From positions 62,001 to 126,000 of the forward strand of contig JAKVBD010000003.1 of assembly GCA_022446985.1 (NCBI GenBank): a stretch of 64,000 nt of DNA, written 5' to 3'. The stretch comes from Lentisphaerales bacterium. GTDB lineage: Bacteria > Verrucomicrobiota > Lentisphaeria > Lentisphaerales > Lentisphaeraceae. The notes below the pieces were generated by a model. The model did not search any database and was not told the DNA's origin. It was given only the letters and a program-made list of their open reading frames with translations. A program made the position numbers and the translations under genes. Position 1 is the stretch's first letter, and each line of letters starts with the position of its first letter. Below are positions 43,650-52,881 of the stretch, one piece after another.

Positions 43650-45989
43650 GTGAAGTTTCAGTGTGTTCTTTGCCTTTCAACTTATAATGCTACAAACGTC
43701 CAGCTTGGCGACTCTATTAACTGCCCAAACTGTTCTAGAAATATCGTCATTCCAAAAAAAGCATTTGACCGCGGTCGAGTCATTGGTGGAGACTTTGTCA
43801 TTGACCGTGTCCTCGGTACTGGCGGCATGGGTACAGTCTACCTGGCAAAACAAACCAGTCTTGAACGTGAAGTTGCCCTTAAAGTTCTTTCCCGTAAATT
43901 TTCAGTCGACCCCAAATTCCGCATGGAATTCCAAAGGGAGGCTCGTGCTGCTTCTCGACTAACTCACTCAAACCTGGTACAGGCTTATGCTTTCGGTGAA
44001 GACGAAGGTGACCTCTTCCTCGCTATGGAGTATGTCGAGGGGGTAACCCTTGGTGACCGCCTCGATAACGACACTCGTCTCATAATCGATGAAGCGCTAA
44101 ATATCATCCAGCAGGTAGCAGAAGGCCTCCACTTTGCTTGGACTCAAGAACAACTTATTCACCGCGACATCAAACCTGATAACATTATGTTGACGTCAGA
44201 TGGTCACGTTAAACTAACAGATATGGGTCTGGCCCGAACTGCTATTGAACTTGAAAATGTCACTGAAGTCTCCGGTACCCCGGCCTACATGAATCCAGAA
44301 CAGTTTACCAAGCAAGCCATGGACTGTAAAGCAGATATTTACAGCCTCGGTGTTTGTTTATTTCACTCAATAAGCGGTCAATTACCGTTCGATTCACCAA
44401 ATGTTCGTGAACTGGCTCGTCAGCACATACAGGACAAAGTTGAATTCCCGGACAAAACAGTTGACTTGCCAAATGAAGTTAAAAAGCTCATTAGAAAAAT
44501 GATGCAAAAAAATCGTGAAGAACGTCACAAAGACCACGAAGACCTTTTGCATGACATCTATAAAACCAGAACCAGACTCAATAATTCCGGCCAACATATC
44601 CCTAGTGTTCATACCCTTTCATTCAACAGGTATGAGTTCAAAAATATGACTCCACAACGGAAGAGTAAATCAACCGATACCGTTAGCAGTACCAAGCAGC
44701 TGCCTAGAAAAAAAATAAATCCTTTGAGCTCTGCTACATCACACATGACGACAACCTTCTCCACAGATGACTCACCTCGTTCTGTGACCGCCATCATCAT
44801 GAGTAACATTTTAGCCGCTTGTGCCATTTTAGCCGCTGTAGCCCTCGCCTTTATGTTTGGTGGAGATAGTGAAAGTAAATTTTATGCCGACACTCAGGAC
44901 TTCATCGAATCAATTGACCAAAGTCAGCCCAATATAGAAGATATCCTCAATAAAACCGACGAACTTCTCGCTCAGGAAGTAACCTCTACTCCAAATAAAA
45001 AAGACTACTATGCAAGAAACCGGCTTCTGGAAATCAAAAACCGTTACCTAAAACTTCTTGTTAGTGAAAAAGAAAGTGAATTTAAAAATATCCAGAAAAC
45101 TATTGAAAAGAGAAAGCAGGATAACAGACGCCTAACCCTCGAGAAAAGTAAGATTGAGGAACAATATATTGGCGAGATCAAAAAGCTTAAATCACAACTT
45201 GAGGATGCTCGTAGTAAGCAAAATAAAATTGTCTTGAAAGCAGAAACCGATACCAATAAAAAAACACAAACCTTTTCTTTCGCTAAATCGATATCTGAAG
45301 ACATGGAACTCTTGCAAAATTTCTGGGAACAGGAAAAGAGCAAACACCGTCTCGAAATCTTAAAGCTTTTGGCTACTAAAAAATTCCAGACTGCCCTTAA
45401 GTATATCGAAGAAAATTCACGTGATTACTCCGGTGTATATAGCAAATGGTTCTTTAGACAGAAAAAGATTATTGAAGATGCCGAAAATGTTTGGAATACT
45501 GTTGAGCTTAATTTGAGCGAACTTAAAGGTGAAGCAATTGACCTCGATGAAGGTTCATTCATCATTGAGAGAGTCTATGCTCAAACGTCCGAGATTGAAA
45601 CGACTGCTGGAACTCTAATTAAGCTGACCGACCAAAGCACTGAAACTTTCATTAAAGAAATTTACGAAAAAATATGTGAATCATTAGGGATCAAAGCTCA
45701 TTCAGGCTATGCATTTGCGATTTCAAAACTGGACTTCAACTTTGCTTACTCACTCAAAAAAGACATACGAGTTACAGAGTACGCCCAAACCTATGTCGAT
45801 GAACGCATCAAGTCCATTTCACGCCTGGTTGAGAGTACTGAAATAGAGCGTGCTGAAGAAATGGCCAAAAAGCTTTATAAACAGTGTTCAGGTCTCGACA
45901 GCATAACGGATCTTTCCCCTAGAATCAAAGCAATATTCGGTAGAGATATTTTTTATACTGAAGAAGAATTACCAAACTCTGATTTCTAA
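43650..45989 (+). CDS. Zinc-ribbon Ser/Thr protein kinase with TM and coiled coil
   Basis: The 779-residue protein begins with a zinc ribbon (Cys 5, 8, 25 and 28) directly before a Hanks kinase domain. The kinase has LGTGGMGTVYLA (glycine loop), EVALKVL (Lys), HRDIKPDN near residue 171, DMG in place of DFG near 192, and GTPAYMNPEQ. One transmembrane helix lies at about residues 380-404, followed by a long coiled coil (about 467-530) and an unassigned C-terminal domain, presumably periplasmic. The start is GTG 43650 with GGAAGGG 6 nt upstream. A substrate could be the FHA-cyclase, but no link is proven. Confidence 0.9.
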   Translation: MKFQCVLCLSTYNATNVQLGDSINCPNCSRNIVIPKKAFDRGRVIGGDFVIDRVLGTGGMGTVYLAKQTSLEREVALKVLSRKFSVDPKFRMEFQREARAASRLTHSNLVQAYAFGEDEGDLFLAMEYVEGVTLGDRLDNDTRLIIDEALNIIQQVAEGLHFAWTQEQLIHRDIKPDNIMLTSDGHVKLTDMGLARTAIELENVTEVSGTPAYMNPEQFTKQAMDCKADIYSLGVCLFHSISGQLPFDSPNVRELARQHIQDKVEFPDKTVDLPNEVKKLIRKMMQKNREERHKDHEDLLHDIYKTRTRLNNSGQHIPSVHTLSFNRYEFKNMTPQRKSKSTDTVSSTKQLPRKKINPLSSATSHMTTTFSTDDSPRSVTAIIMSNILAACAILAAVALAFMFGGDSESKFYADTQDFIESIDQSQPNIEDILNKTDELLAQEVTSTPNKKDYYARNRLLEIKNRYLKLLVSEKESEFKNIQKTIEKRKQDNRRLTLEKSKIEEQYIGEIKKLKSQLEDARSKQNKIVLKAETDTNKKTQTFSFAKSISEDMELLQNFWEQEKSKHRLEILKLLATKKFQTALKYIEENSRDYSGVYSKWFFRQKKIIEDAENVWNTVELNLSELKGEAIDLDEGSFIIERVYAQTSEIETTAGTLIKLTDQSTETFIKEIYEKICESLGIKAHSGYAFAISKLDFNFAYSLKKDIRVTEYAQTYVDERIKSISRLVESTEIERAEEMAKKLYKQCSGLDSITDLSPRIKAIFGRDIFYTEEELPNSDF

Positions 45990-46003
45990 AAATTAGGAAA
46001 CTC

Positions 46004-47938
46004 ATGGAATACCAATCCATCCTCATTCAAAATGTTACGCCATCTGTTGATGGTGGCAAATATCCAGCAAAACAACGCCTTGGCTCAGATGTAAAAGTTT
46101 CCTGTGAAGCTTTTCGCCATGGCCACGATGCAATCAAACTTATTCTTAAGCACAGACGCAAAGGTCTAAAGAAATGGCATGAAACTGCCATGAATTGTGA
46201 AAATGGCGGCCTCGACTTTTACTCGGGCTCATTTACACCAGATCTAATTGCCTTGTATGAATTCCAGGTATTTGGTTATACCGACCACTACCACAACTGG
46301 TCGAAAGATACTAAGAAAAAACTCGATGCTGGCGAAGATTTAACAAGTGATCTTATGGCGGGTATTCAGCTATTAGAAGCCTGCCAAAAAAGAGCGACTC
46401 CGAAAAAGTTGGCTCAGGACCTCAAAAACACCATCACTTATGTAAAATCACTCAAGACGAATGATGAGAAAGCCCGTAAACTTTTATCTGACGACATCAT
46501 TAACTTGGCCGGTTTGGCGCCTGACAAAGATTGTCCAGATTGCGGTGAGTCTGAAATTTTCAAAGTCCGTATCGATCGCAAAGCGGTAGAATACGCTACC
46601 TGGTATGAGATCTTCCCGCGTTCTGCAGGTAAAGTTGAAGGTCAGTCTGGCACTTTCAAAGATGTCGAAAACCTTCTTCCATACATCAGTGGCATGGGCT
46701 TTGATGTTCTTTACTTCCCGCCCATTCATCCGATTGGTCTTACCAAGAGAAAAGGTAAGAACAACGCTCTAACAGCACAAGCTGGCGACCCTGGCAGTCC
46801 ATACGCTATTGGTGATGAAACTGGCGGTCACTTTGCTATCCACCCTGAATTAGGCACAATTGATGACTTTGACCACCTGGTAAAAACCTGTGCGGACTTC
46901 GGCATGGAGATCTGTCTGGACTTTGCCTTAAACTGTTCTCCGGACCACCCATATCTAAAGGAGCACCCGGATTGGTTCTATCGTCGTCCGGATGGTACGA
47001 TTAAATTTGCAGAAAATCCACCAAAGAAATATGAGGACATTTACCCTCTGAACTTTGAGTGTGAAGACAAAGATAACCTCTGGCGCGAAATCAGAGATAT
47101 TCTTCTTTACTGGGCTTCTCATGGAGTGAAAACTTTCCGTGTTGACAACCCGCATACCAAACCGATCCAATTCTGGGAATGGTGCATAGAAGAAGTTCTT
47201 ATTAAGTACCCGGATGTCATCTTCCTCTCTGAAGCTTTCACCAAACCAAGAGTTATGGAAAGCCTCGCCAAAATCGGTTATCATCAATCTTATGGTTACT
47301 TCACTTGGCGTGAGACCAAAGAAGAATTAACTGAGTACTTTAACTACCTGAACAATACCGATGTCAAAGATTACATGATCTGTAACGTCTTCCCGACTAC
47401 CCCGGATATTCACCCGAAGTACTTACACTGGGCCAAACCGGAAATGTTCAAAATCCGTATGGCTTTGGCAACGATGCTCTCTCCAGTTTACGGCATGTAC
47501 TCAGGCGTTGAACTTTGTGAAAACGTTCCTGTTGGCTACAAAGACGAATTGCTCAATTCTGAAAAGTACGAGTATAAAGTCAGAAACTTCGATGATCCGA
47601 TCTCTATATCTGGTCTGGTCACAGAATTAAACCAAATCCGTCGCACCAATCCAGCTCTTCAAAAAGTGGGTAATCTTAAATTCCATGACATTAACAATGA
47701 CAAACTTATCTGCTTCACTAAGTACGAAGAAGGTAATTTACTGCTTATTGTCATCAACCTTGACCCAGAGCACGAACAAAGTGGCATGATTAACTTTCCA
47801 TTCTGGGAGTTCAATTTACCGGAGCATTACAAAGTTCATGATCTGCTAACAGATGAAGTTTATCACTGGCAAGGATCGGAAAACTACATTTCCCTGAATC
47901 CTCTGAAGCAAGTTGCGCATATATTCAGAGTATTCTAA
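46004..47938 (+). CDS. glgE: Alpha-1,4-glucan:maltose-1-phosphate maltosyltransferase GlgE
   Basis: GlgE adds maltosyl units from maltose-1-phosphate to alpha-glucan. The 644-residue GH13 protein has the N-terminal beta domain and YATWYEIFPRSAGK at the start of the barrel. The nucleophile is in FRVDNPHTKP (about residue 380) and the acid in FLSEAFTKP (about 409), both matching GlgE. The usual partners (trehalose synthase, maltokinase, glgB) are not in the window. It follows the zinc-ribbon kinase by 14 nt and ends at a strong terminator. Confidence 0.93.
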   Translation: MEYQSILIQNVTPSVDGGKYPAKQRLGSDVKVSCEAFRHGHDAIKLILKHRRKGLKKWHETAMNCENGGLDFYSGSFTPDLIALYEFQVFGYTDHYHNWSKDTKKKLDAGEDLTSDLMAGIQLLEACQKRATPKKLAQDLKNTITYVKSLKTNDEKARKLLSDDIINLAGLAPDKDCPDCGESEIFKVRIDRKAVEYATWYEIFPRSAGKVEGQSGTFKDVENLLPYISGMGFDVLYFPPIHPIGLTKRKGKNNALTAQAGDPGSPYAIGDETGGHFAIHPELGTIDDFDHLVKTCADFGMEICLDFALNCSPDHPYLKEHPDWFYRRPDGTIKFAENPPKKYEDIYPLNFECEDKDNLWREIRDILLYWASHGVKTFRVDNPHTKPIQFWEWCIEEVLIKYPDVIFLSEAFTKPRVMESLAKIGYHQSYGYFTWRETKEELTEYFNYLNNTDVKDYMICNVFPTTPDIHPKYLHWAKPEMFKIRMALATMLSPVYGMYSGVELCENVPVGYKDELLNSEKYEYKVRNFDDPISISGLVTELNQIRRTNPALQKVGNLKFHDINNDKLICFTKYEEGNLLLIVINLDPEHEQSGMINFPFWEFNLPEHYKVHDLLTDEVYHWQGSENYISLNPLKQVAHIFRVF

Positions 47939-47948
47939 AAATCTCATC

Positions 47949-47981
47949 GGCCGTACTGCTTTACTCAGTACGGCCTTTTTT
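47949..47981 (+). terminator. Rho-independent terminator after glgE
   Basis: GGCCGTACTG (47949-47958) and CAGTACGGCC (47966-47975) form a perfect 10-bp stem with a 7-nt loop and six T behind it. Confidence 0.92.
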
Positions 47982-48008
47982 ATATTAACACAAAGGAGAC
48001 AAACACTA

Positions 48009-48752
48009 TTGAATAACACCAAGATTCCCAAAGAATGGAATATCCCTGAAAAGATGCGTCGTCGCTTTGGTAAAAATGGCGTCGGTAAACAAAGATCGAT
48101 GTATTTAGATGAGCATCTGCTCATCATCCTTCATCAAGCTCCGGACTCTGAAACCAAAAGCCGCACAGCCCGTATCTATTGGCGCAACCCTCAAGGTCAG
48201 TGGAAATCCTCCCAAGGAGGTAAAGACATCTATCACCTTCGCCAACATATCGAAGACTACTCTAAGCGTGAAATTGTCCTCGACAAACTATACGAAGAAG
48301 CGACAACTCCAGAGCACTACTTTGATTTATTAGAAGAATTAACCCCTCTGGTTCGTTCATCGCAAAACATGACAAATGCTCTTCAGCAAGCTCGTGAATA
48401 CGTCGAAGATGAAGATATCATCGACCTTCGTGACAGATGTCAGGAAATTGCCCGTGAAGTTGAAATCCTCAATACCGATGCGCGCCATGGTCTCGACTAT
48501 CAAGTTGCAAAACGCGCTGAAGAACAAGCAAGATACTCCATGCAAAACCTTAAGAGTACGGACCGTCTAAATGTACTCGTAGCCATTTTTCTACCGGTAA
48601 CCGCTATCTCTGGAATCTTTGGAATGAACCTCAAAATTGGTCTGGAAGACGTCCCTGCGACAATTTCATGGATGATTATGATCGGATCATTCCTGCTTGG
48701 CTTCGCTGTAAAAGCCTGGGTTATTCCATCAAAGAAGAATAACGAGACCTAA
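48009..48752 (+). CDS. CorA-family metal transporter, short form
   Basis: The product (247 residues from TTG 48009) has a helical soluble domain and two C-terminal transmembrane helices with the CorA signature GMN in GIFGMNLKIG. This is the pore motif of Mg2+/Co2+ (CorA) and Zn2+ (ZntB) transporters. The soluble part is shorter than in E. coli CorA. The start is inferred from AAAGGAG at 47992-47998, 10 nt before a TTG; no ATG fits, and the open frame to 47913 crosses the glgE terminator. It has no obvious operon partner. Confidence 0.8.
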   Translation: MNNTKIPKEWNIPEKMRRRFGKNGVGKQRSMYLDEHLLIILHQAPDSETKSRTARIYWRNPQGQWKSSQGGKDIYHLRQHIEDYSKREIVLDKLYEEATTPEHYFDLLEELTPLVRSSQNMTNALQQAREYVEDEDIIDLRDRCQEIAREVEILNTDARHGLDYQVAKRAEEQARYSMQNLKSTDRLNVLVAIFLPVTAISGIFGMNLKIGLEDVPATISWMIMIGSFLLGFAVKAWVIPSKKNNET

Positions 48753-48859
48753 AAAGAAGTCCGCTCTAACAATTTTCAACAAACCAAGATTGTATTTAAT
48801 ACTTCCAAAAACTATTCTTCAAAAGCCCCTGACTAAAAGTAGCCTGAAGGATAGTACCC

Positions 48860-50692
48860 ATGGAAATCTTATGCGGACCAATATTAAGAAACGTTTCATC
48901 ACACAGCGTCAATATTTGGCTCGCTGTTGAGAAAAATATTGAGATTACCGGTGAAGTTTGCAACTACTCAACTTCTTGCGAAATTCAAAAAGTCCAGGTT
49001 GCTGCCAAGCTTTACACCTACCTCATTACACTAACCCCACAATCCGGTACGTTCCCGAAAAATGAGGTTCTGTATTATGATTTAAAATCAGCTATTGTTG
49101 GAGACAATGGCCCAGAAATAACCAGCCTTATCGACTCTGGTGAGCTTTCTTACAGTCAAACTAACAAACTCCCTTCATTTGTTATCGGCGAAATGGCCCC
49201 AATACTTAGTGGCTCATGCAGAAAACCTCATTCTGAAGCTGATGACATGCTGGTTTATGCCGACTCTCTCCTTAAAGATCACTGGCAAAACACTTACAGG
49301 CGTCCAAAGGCTTTATTTATGAATGGTGACCAACTGTATGGAGATGATTGCGATGAAGATTTCCTCAAAGCGGCAATTCAACTTGGTTCTGAGCTTTTTG
49401 GGCATGATCATGTAGAGAATTTCCCCACCGGAGATGGTCAAAAACAAGTTTCCTTAAGAGTAAGTAATCCTGGAGACGATAATGACTTTCGTCGTTGGTA
49501 TGATGCCGGAGAATGGGAAAGAGAACACTTTATAAACAAAGTTGGTATGAGTTCTCACAAGTCCGACTATCACCTCATTTTATTTTCAGAGTACGTCTCT
49601 GCATACCTCTTAATATGGAGTAATAAAGCCTGGGACAAACTCCTGAGTTCCTCTTCTTTATCTATAGAATCTGAGCACTTAAAGTCATTTATCAAAGGTC
49701 TTCCTAGAGTTAGGCGTCTTCTGGCAAACATTTCTACTTACATGATTTTCGATGATCACGATGTCACCGATGACTGGAATATTAATAATTATTGGAAAGA
49801 GAACATTACTTCTCCAGGCAAACGCCTCATTGGCAATGCCATGGCCGCTTATTGGCTTTTCCAAGGCTGGGGAAATAAACCAAATTCTTCTAAGTCGGCG
49901 GAGATACATCCTAAAGTCGTTAATTATATTGACAAGATACGCGCTTGTCAGAATTCGCAGGACATCGAACAGCCTCTCCACACTCTGTTAAATGAAACAG
50001 ATAATTGGTGGTTTCTCATCAATGCTGGAGAAAACTGTCAAATCCTGACACTGGATATTCGCTCTAAACGCTATAAAGGGAAAGATAAAAAAGAACTTTC
50101 CGGCCTGAGTGACCCGAAGTTCTTAAAGTCAAAAGTCTTTTCTGAAGTCTCAGAAAATCTTGAGAATCTCATAATCATCAGTCCTACGCCATTTTTTGGA
50201 TTTTCTAAAATTGAAAATCTACAGGCGTTTTCGGGAGAAATTCCTCTTATAAATAGCGTAACACTAGCCGAACGTGAAAGTTGGCATGGAGAGAAAAAAG
50301 ATGCTCCAAAGGAATCGAGCGATCAATTTGTAGAAATACTCAAAGAGAAGAGTCCAAAACAAACCTTCATAATTTCTGGAGATGTTCATTATGGCTTTAT
50401 CAAAAAGGGCAACCTCTGTAAAGCAAATATTGAAAATGTCTGGCAGGTAACTGCAAGTGCACTTAAAAATGTGCCTACACTTAAGTGGGCTTTTGCCTTA
50501 CTTATCAAAGATACCGAAGAAAAATGGTTTAAAGAAAACTTCCACACCGATGAACCAAGCCTTTGCCGATCCTGTGAAGGTCGAGTCATTTTTGATGGCC
50601 CAAACATGGCCGAAGTTGATTACCGGGATTTACTCACCCCCGTGACTCTCCATCACCGTAAAAATAAGATGACAGAGAGACATACTTTTTAA
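48860..50692 (+). CDS. PhoD-like metallophosphatase
   Basis: The 610-residue protein has an N-terminal beta domain and then metal-binding motifs of the PhoD family: MNGDQLYGDD, IFDDHDVTDDW and IISGDVHYGF. No signal peptide is visible, unlike classical PhoD alkaline phosphatases that are Tat exported, so it may act in the cytoplasm. Substrate is unknown. AAGGA stands 9 nt before the ATG. It ends 3 nt before the oppositely directed SMP-30 gene. Confidence 0.85.
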   Translation: MEILCGPILRNVSSHSVNIWLAVEKNIEITGEVCNYSTSCEIQKVQVAAKLYTYLITLTPQSGTFPKNEVLYYDLKSAIVGDNGPEITSLIDSGELSYSQTNKLPSFVIGEMAPILSGSCRKPHSEADDMLVYADSLLKDHWQNTYRRPKALFMNGDQLYGDDCDEDFLKAAIQLGSELFGHDHVENFPTGDGQKQVSLRVSNPGDDNDFRRWYDAGEWEREHFINKVGMSSHKSDYHLILFSEYVSAYLLIWSNKAWDKLLSSSSLSIESEHLKSFIKGLPRVRRLLANISTYMIFDDHDVTDDWNINNYWKENITSPGKRLIGNAMAAYWLFQGWGNKPNSSKSAEIHPKVVNYIDKIRACQNSQDIEQPLHTLLNETDNWWFLINAGENCQILTLDIRSKRYKGKDKKELSGLSDPKFLKSKVFSEVSENLENLIIISPTPFFGFSKIENLQAFSGEIPLINSVTLAERESWHGEKKDAPKESSDQFVEILKEKSPKQTFIISGDVHYGFIKKGNLCKANIENVWQVTASALKNVPTLKWAFALLIKDTEEKWFKENFHTDEPSLCRSCEGRVIFDGPNMAEVDYRDLLTPVTLHHRKNKMTERHTF

Positions 50693-50695
50693 GAA

Positions 50696-51598
50696 CTACT
50701 TAAGTTTTACCACATAGGCTGCATCGCGAACCGTGATGGCAGCCAGTTTAGCTTCTGATGAGAAGTCGATTGATGTTGGTTTATTAGGAGTCATAATTTC
50801 TCCCAGGCGCTTACCATCAACATCAAAAAGAATGATTGATTTTAAGCTACAGGCCCAGAGTCTTCCATGAGGCCCAAATGATAAGCCATCCAGTCCCCTG
50901 ACCTTTTCTGCTAATACCTTCTTATTAGAGAGTTCACCACTCTGACTTACATCCCAACGGTAAAGTGTTCCTGACGCTCCAATAAATAAATATTTTTCAT
51001 CTGGAGAGAAAACTATGCCATTCGGGTATTTTAAAATATTGATAACTGAAGTCAGCTTTTTAATACTTGGGTCATACTTAAATACATGATCCTGTTGCAG
51101 CTCTTTAACTTCATGAGGTCTTTTCTTAAATAAAAATGGTGGATCTGTAAACCAAACTGTACCGTCTGACTTAACGCGAGCATCATTGGGCCGGCTTAAT
51201 TGCTTACCTTCATATTTTTCTGCGAGAACTTCAGATACCTTAGCATCTTTATTCCAGCGCACTAATCTACGACTATTCTGCTCAACAACGTAGTAACCAC
51301 CTTTGCCATCAGGTCTAAAAGAGGTCGCTTCCGGAGAATCATGTCGCCAGGTAATTAAACCACCCTTTTTTGTCCACTTATAAGCAATAAACTGATGGTG
51401 GGCCGCATAAAACAAAGTCGGCACACCATCCTCCATAATCCATTGAGCTCCTTCACAGCCTGCATGCTCAGAGCTCAACTGCTGCCACTTTGCTCCTTTC
51501 ACAAAAATACCATTCTTTAATGAAGCCGGTTTCGTTTCCACTTCTTGAGCTCCTAAAGAGAACAACAGAGCCCAAAAACTAATTAAAATTCTTTTCAT
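50696..51598 (-). CDS. Exported SMP-30/gluconolactonase-family protein
   Basis: The 300-residue protein has a signal peptide (about 17 residues, ending SLGAQ) and a six-bladed beta-propeller of SMP-30 type. Motifs are LSRPNDARVKSDGTVWFTDP (metal-binding Asn/Asp) and KYPNGIVFSPDEKYLF. These enzymes hydrolyse sugar lactones. It is the last gene of the carbohydrate locus on this strand and is separated from the preceding isomerase gene by a repeat block, so it may have its own promoter. Confidence 0.88.
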   Translation of the reverse strand: MKRILISFWALLFSLGAQEVETKPASLKNGIFVKGAKWQQLSSEHAGCEGAQWIMEDGVPTLFYAAHHQFIAYKWTKKGGLITWRHDSPEATSFRPDGKGGYYVVEQNSRRLVRWNKDAKVSEVLAEKYEGKQLSRPNDARVKSDGTVWFTDPPFLFKKRPHEVKELQQDHVFKYDPSIKKLTSVINILKYPNGIVFSPDEKYLFIGASGTLYRWDVSQSGELSNKKVLAEKVRGLDGLSFGPHGRLWACSLKSIILFDVDGKRLGEIMTPNKPTSIDFSSEAKLAAITVRDAAYVVKLK

Positions 51599-51918
51599 TT
51601 CTATTCCTATTTATACCTTTTACCGAAGACAAACACATCTTACAAGAGAGAAAAATTCTTCGGAGCCATACCTTTACCGGCGAGTCGCCGATGCTCCCAG
51701 AAAACTCTTCGGCGCATACACATCCTTCTCTGCGCCTCCGCGCCTCTGCGTGAAAAAAATCTTCAGCGCAATACACACCTATTTGCGTCTCCGCGCCTTT
51801 GCGTGAAAAAACTCTTCGGCGTCATACCTTTACCGGCGAGTCTTCAGCGCAATACACATCTATTTGCGTCTCCGCGTCTTTGCGCGAAAAAAATCTTCAG
51901 CGCCATGTGAATCCCAGA
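51599..51918. repeat. Array of GC-rich intergenic repeats
   Basis: The gap between the SMP-30 and isomerase genes consists of six degenerate units starting TCTTCRG, at 51657, 51706, 51760, 51813, 51841 and 51894. Three full units are 53-54 bp and contain ATACAC followed by GCGTCTCCGCGCCTTTGCGTG and an A-run. The first unit instead carries a CGGCGA/TCGCCG hairpin (51678-51690). Spacers are not unique, so this is not a CRISPR array. The reading frame through it on the minus strand gives an Arg-rich peptide with no sign of a gene. Confidence 0.85.
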
Positions 51919-52860
51919 TTAAGCGTACTTAGACCACAGATCCTCGATCATTTTCTTAGTTCTAACTATGCCGACACGCTCATCCAGTTCTGGATTCGGA
52001 CCTTCATACTCAATACCAATCCAACCAGCATAGTCACTCTCAAGCGACATCTTCATCATGCGCTCAAAATTAATCTCAAAATCGAACTTGCGGTGCTTCA
52101 TCTCGTACTCAGTTCCAGGAGTTACATCAAAAGCCTTGGCGCTAAGAGCCTTCGCATGGGGAAGCATCGCTTTAATTCCCTTGTACGGATCATAAAGAAC
52201 ATTTTTTTCGCGGTCCCAGAAATTACCAAAATCAGGAAGAATTCCGCAAGCTGAATGCCCCGTCGTCTCGACAACTGAAGCCAACCACTCGCCATTTCCT
52301 GAAAGGCCGCCATGATTTTCCATTATGATATTCATCTTGTACTTCTCGGCCTGTTCACAAAGACATCTCAAGCCATCTGCGAGTAATTTGCGCTGCTCAT
52401 CAGGAGTTCCCTGACTACGGGCATTGACGCGAATACTATGACATCCAAGAACAGCTGCTGCTTCTACCCACTTCATGTGATTATCCACCGCCTGCTTTCT
52501 CTTGGCATTATCTGGATCACCAAGATCACCTTTGCGGTCAACCATAATCAACAGGTTTTCAACACCGGCATCTTTAGACCTTTTCAACATCTCCTTAGTG
52601 AACTTCATTTTCGGCTCTCTATTTGGAAAAAAATGTCCGACGTATTCCACGGCATAGATTCCCAGATTCTTAGTCACTTTGGGGAAATCCAATGCATCCA
52701 TTGGCTTGTAACCTTTTCTCTTAAAAAGCGCTCTATGGAAAGAGTATTGAGCTAAAGAAATCTGCAATTTTCTTTTTGGTTTGGAAGCCACACAAGAAAT
52801 TGCAGCCAAAGCGGCTACTCCACCTGCAATCACTTCACGGCGATTCAGTATATTTGTCAT
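51919..52860 (-). CDS. Tat-exported sugar phosphate isomerase/epimerase-like protein
   Basis: The product (313 residues) has a twin-arginine signal (NRREVIAGGVAALAAISCVAS), whose Cys may also serve as a lipobox. An AP-endonuclease-2/xylose-isomerase TIM barrel follows. Metal-ligand-like residues appear in NIIMENHGG, LPDFGNF and IEYEG. Being exported is unusual for sugar phosphate isomerases; such proteins are frequent in planctomycetes and relatives and their substrates are unknown. GTG 52869 is an alternative start (AAAGGA lies between). It follows galM by 12-21 nt. Confidence 0.82.
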   Translation of the reverse strand: MTNILNRREVIAGGVAALAAISCVASKPKRKLQISLAQYSFHRALFKRKGYKPMDALDFPKVTKNLGIYAVEYVGHFFPNREPKMKFTKEMLKRSKDAGVENLLIMVDRKGDLGDPDNAKRKQAVDNHMKWVEAAAVLGCHSIRVNARSQGTPDEQRKLLADGLRCLCEQAEKYKMNIIMENHGGLSGNGEWLASVVETTGHSACGILPDFGNFWDREKNVLYDPYKGIKAMLPHAKALSAKAFDVTPGTEYEMKHRKFDFEINFERMMKMSLESDYAGWIGIEYEGPNPELDERVGIVRTKKMIEDLWSKYA

Positions 52861-52881
52861 AGTATTCACTCGTCCTTTCTA

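Noticed and set aside
46004-47938. Ordinary alpha-amylase
   Set aside because: The VDNPHTKP and EAFTKP motifs are those of GlgE, and there is no signal peptide.
51579-51776. Arg-rich small protein on the minus strand
   Set aside because: It is only the translation of the repeat units, with no ribosome-binding site and no family.
51657-51910. Possible CRISPR array
   Set aside because: Units are unequal (28-54 bp), degenerate, and have no unique spacers; no cas gene is present.
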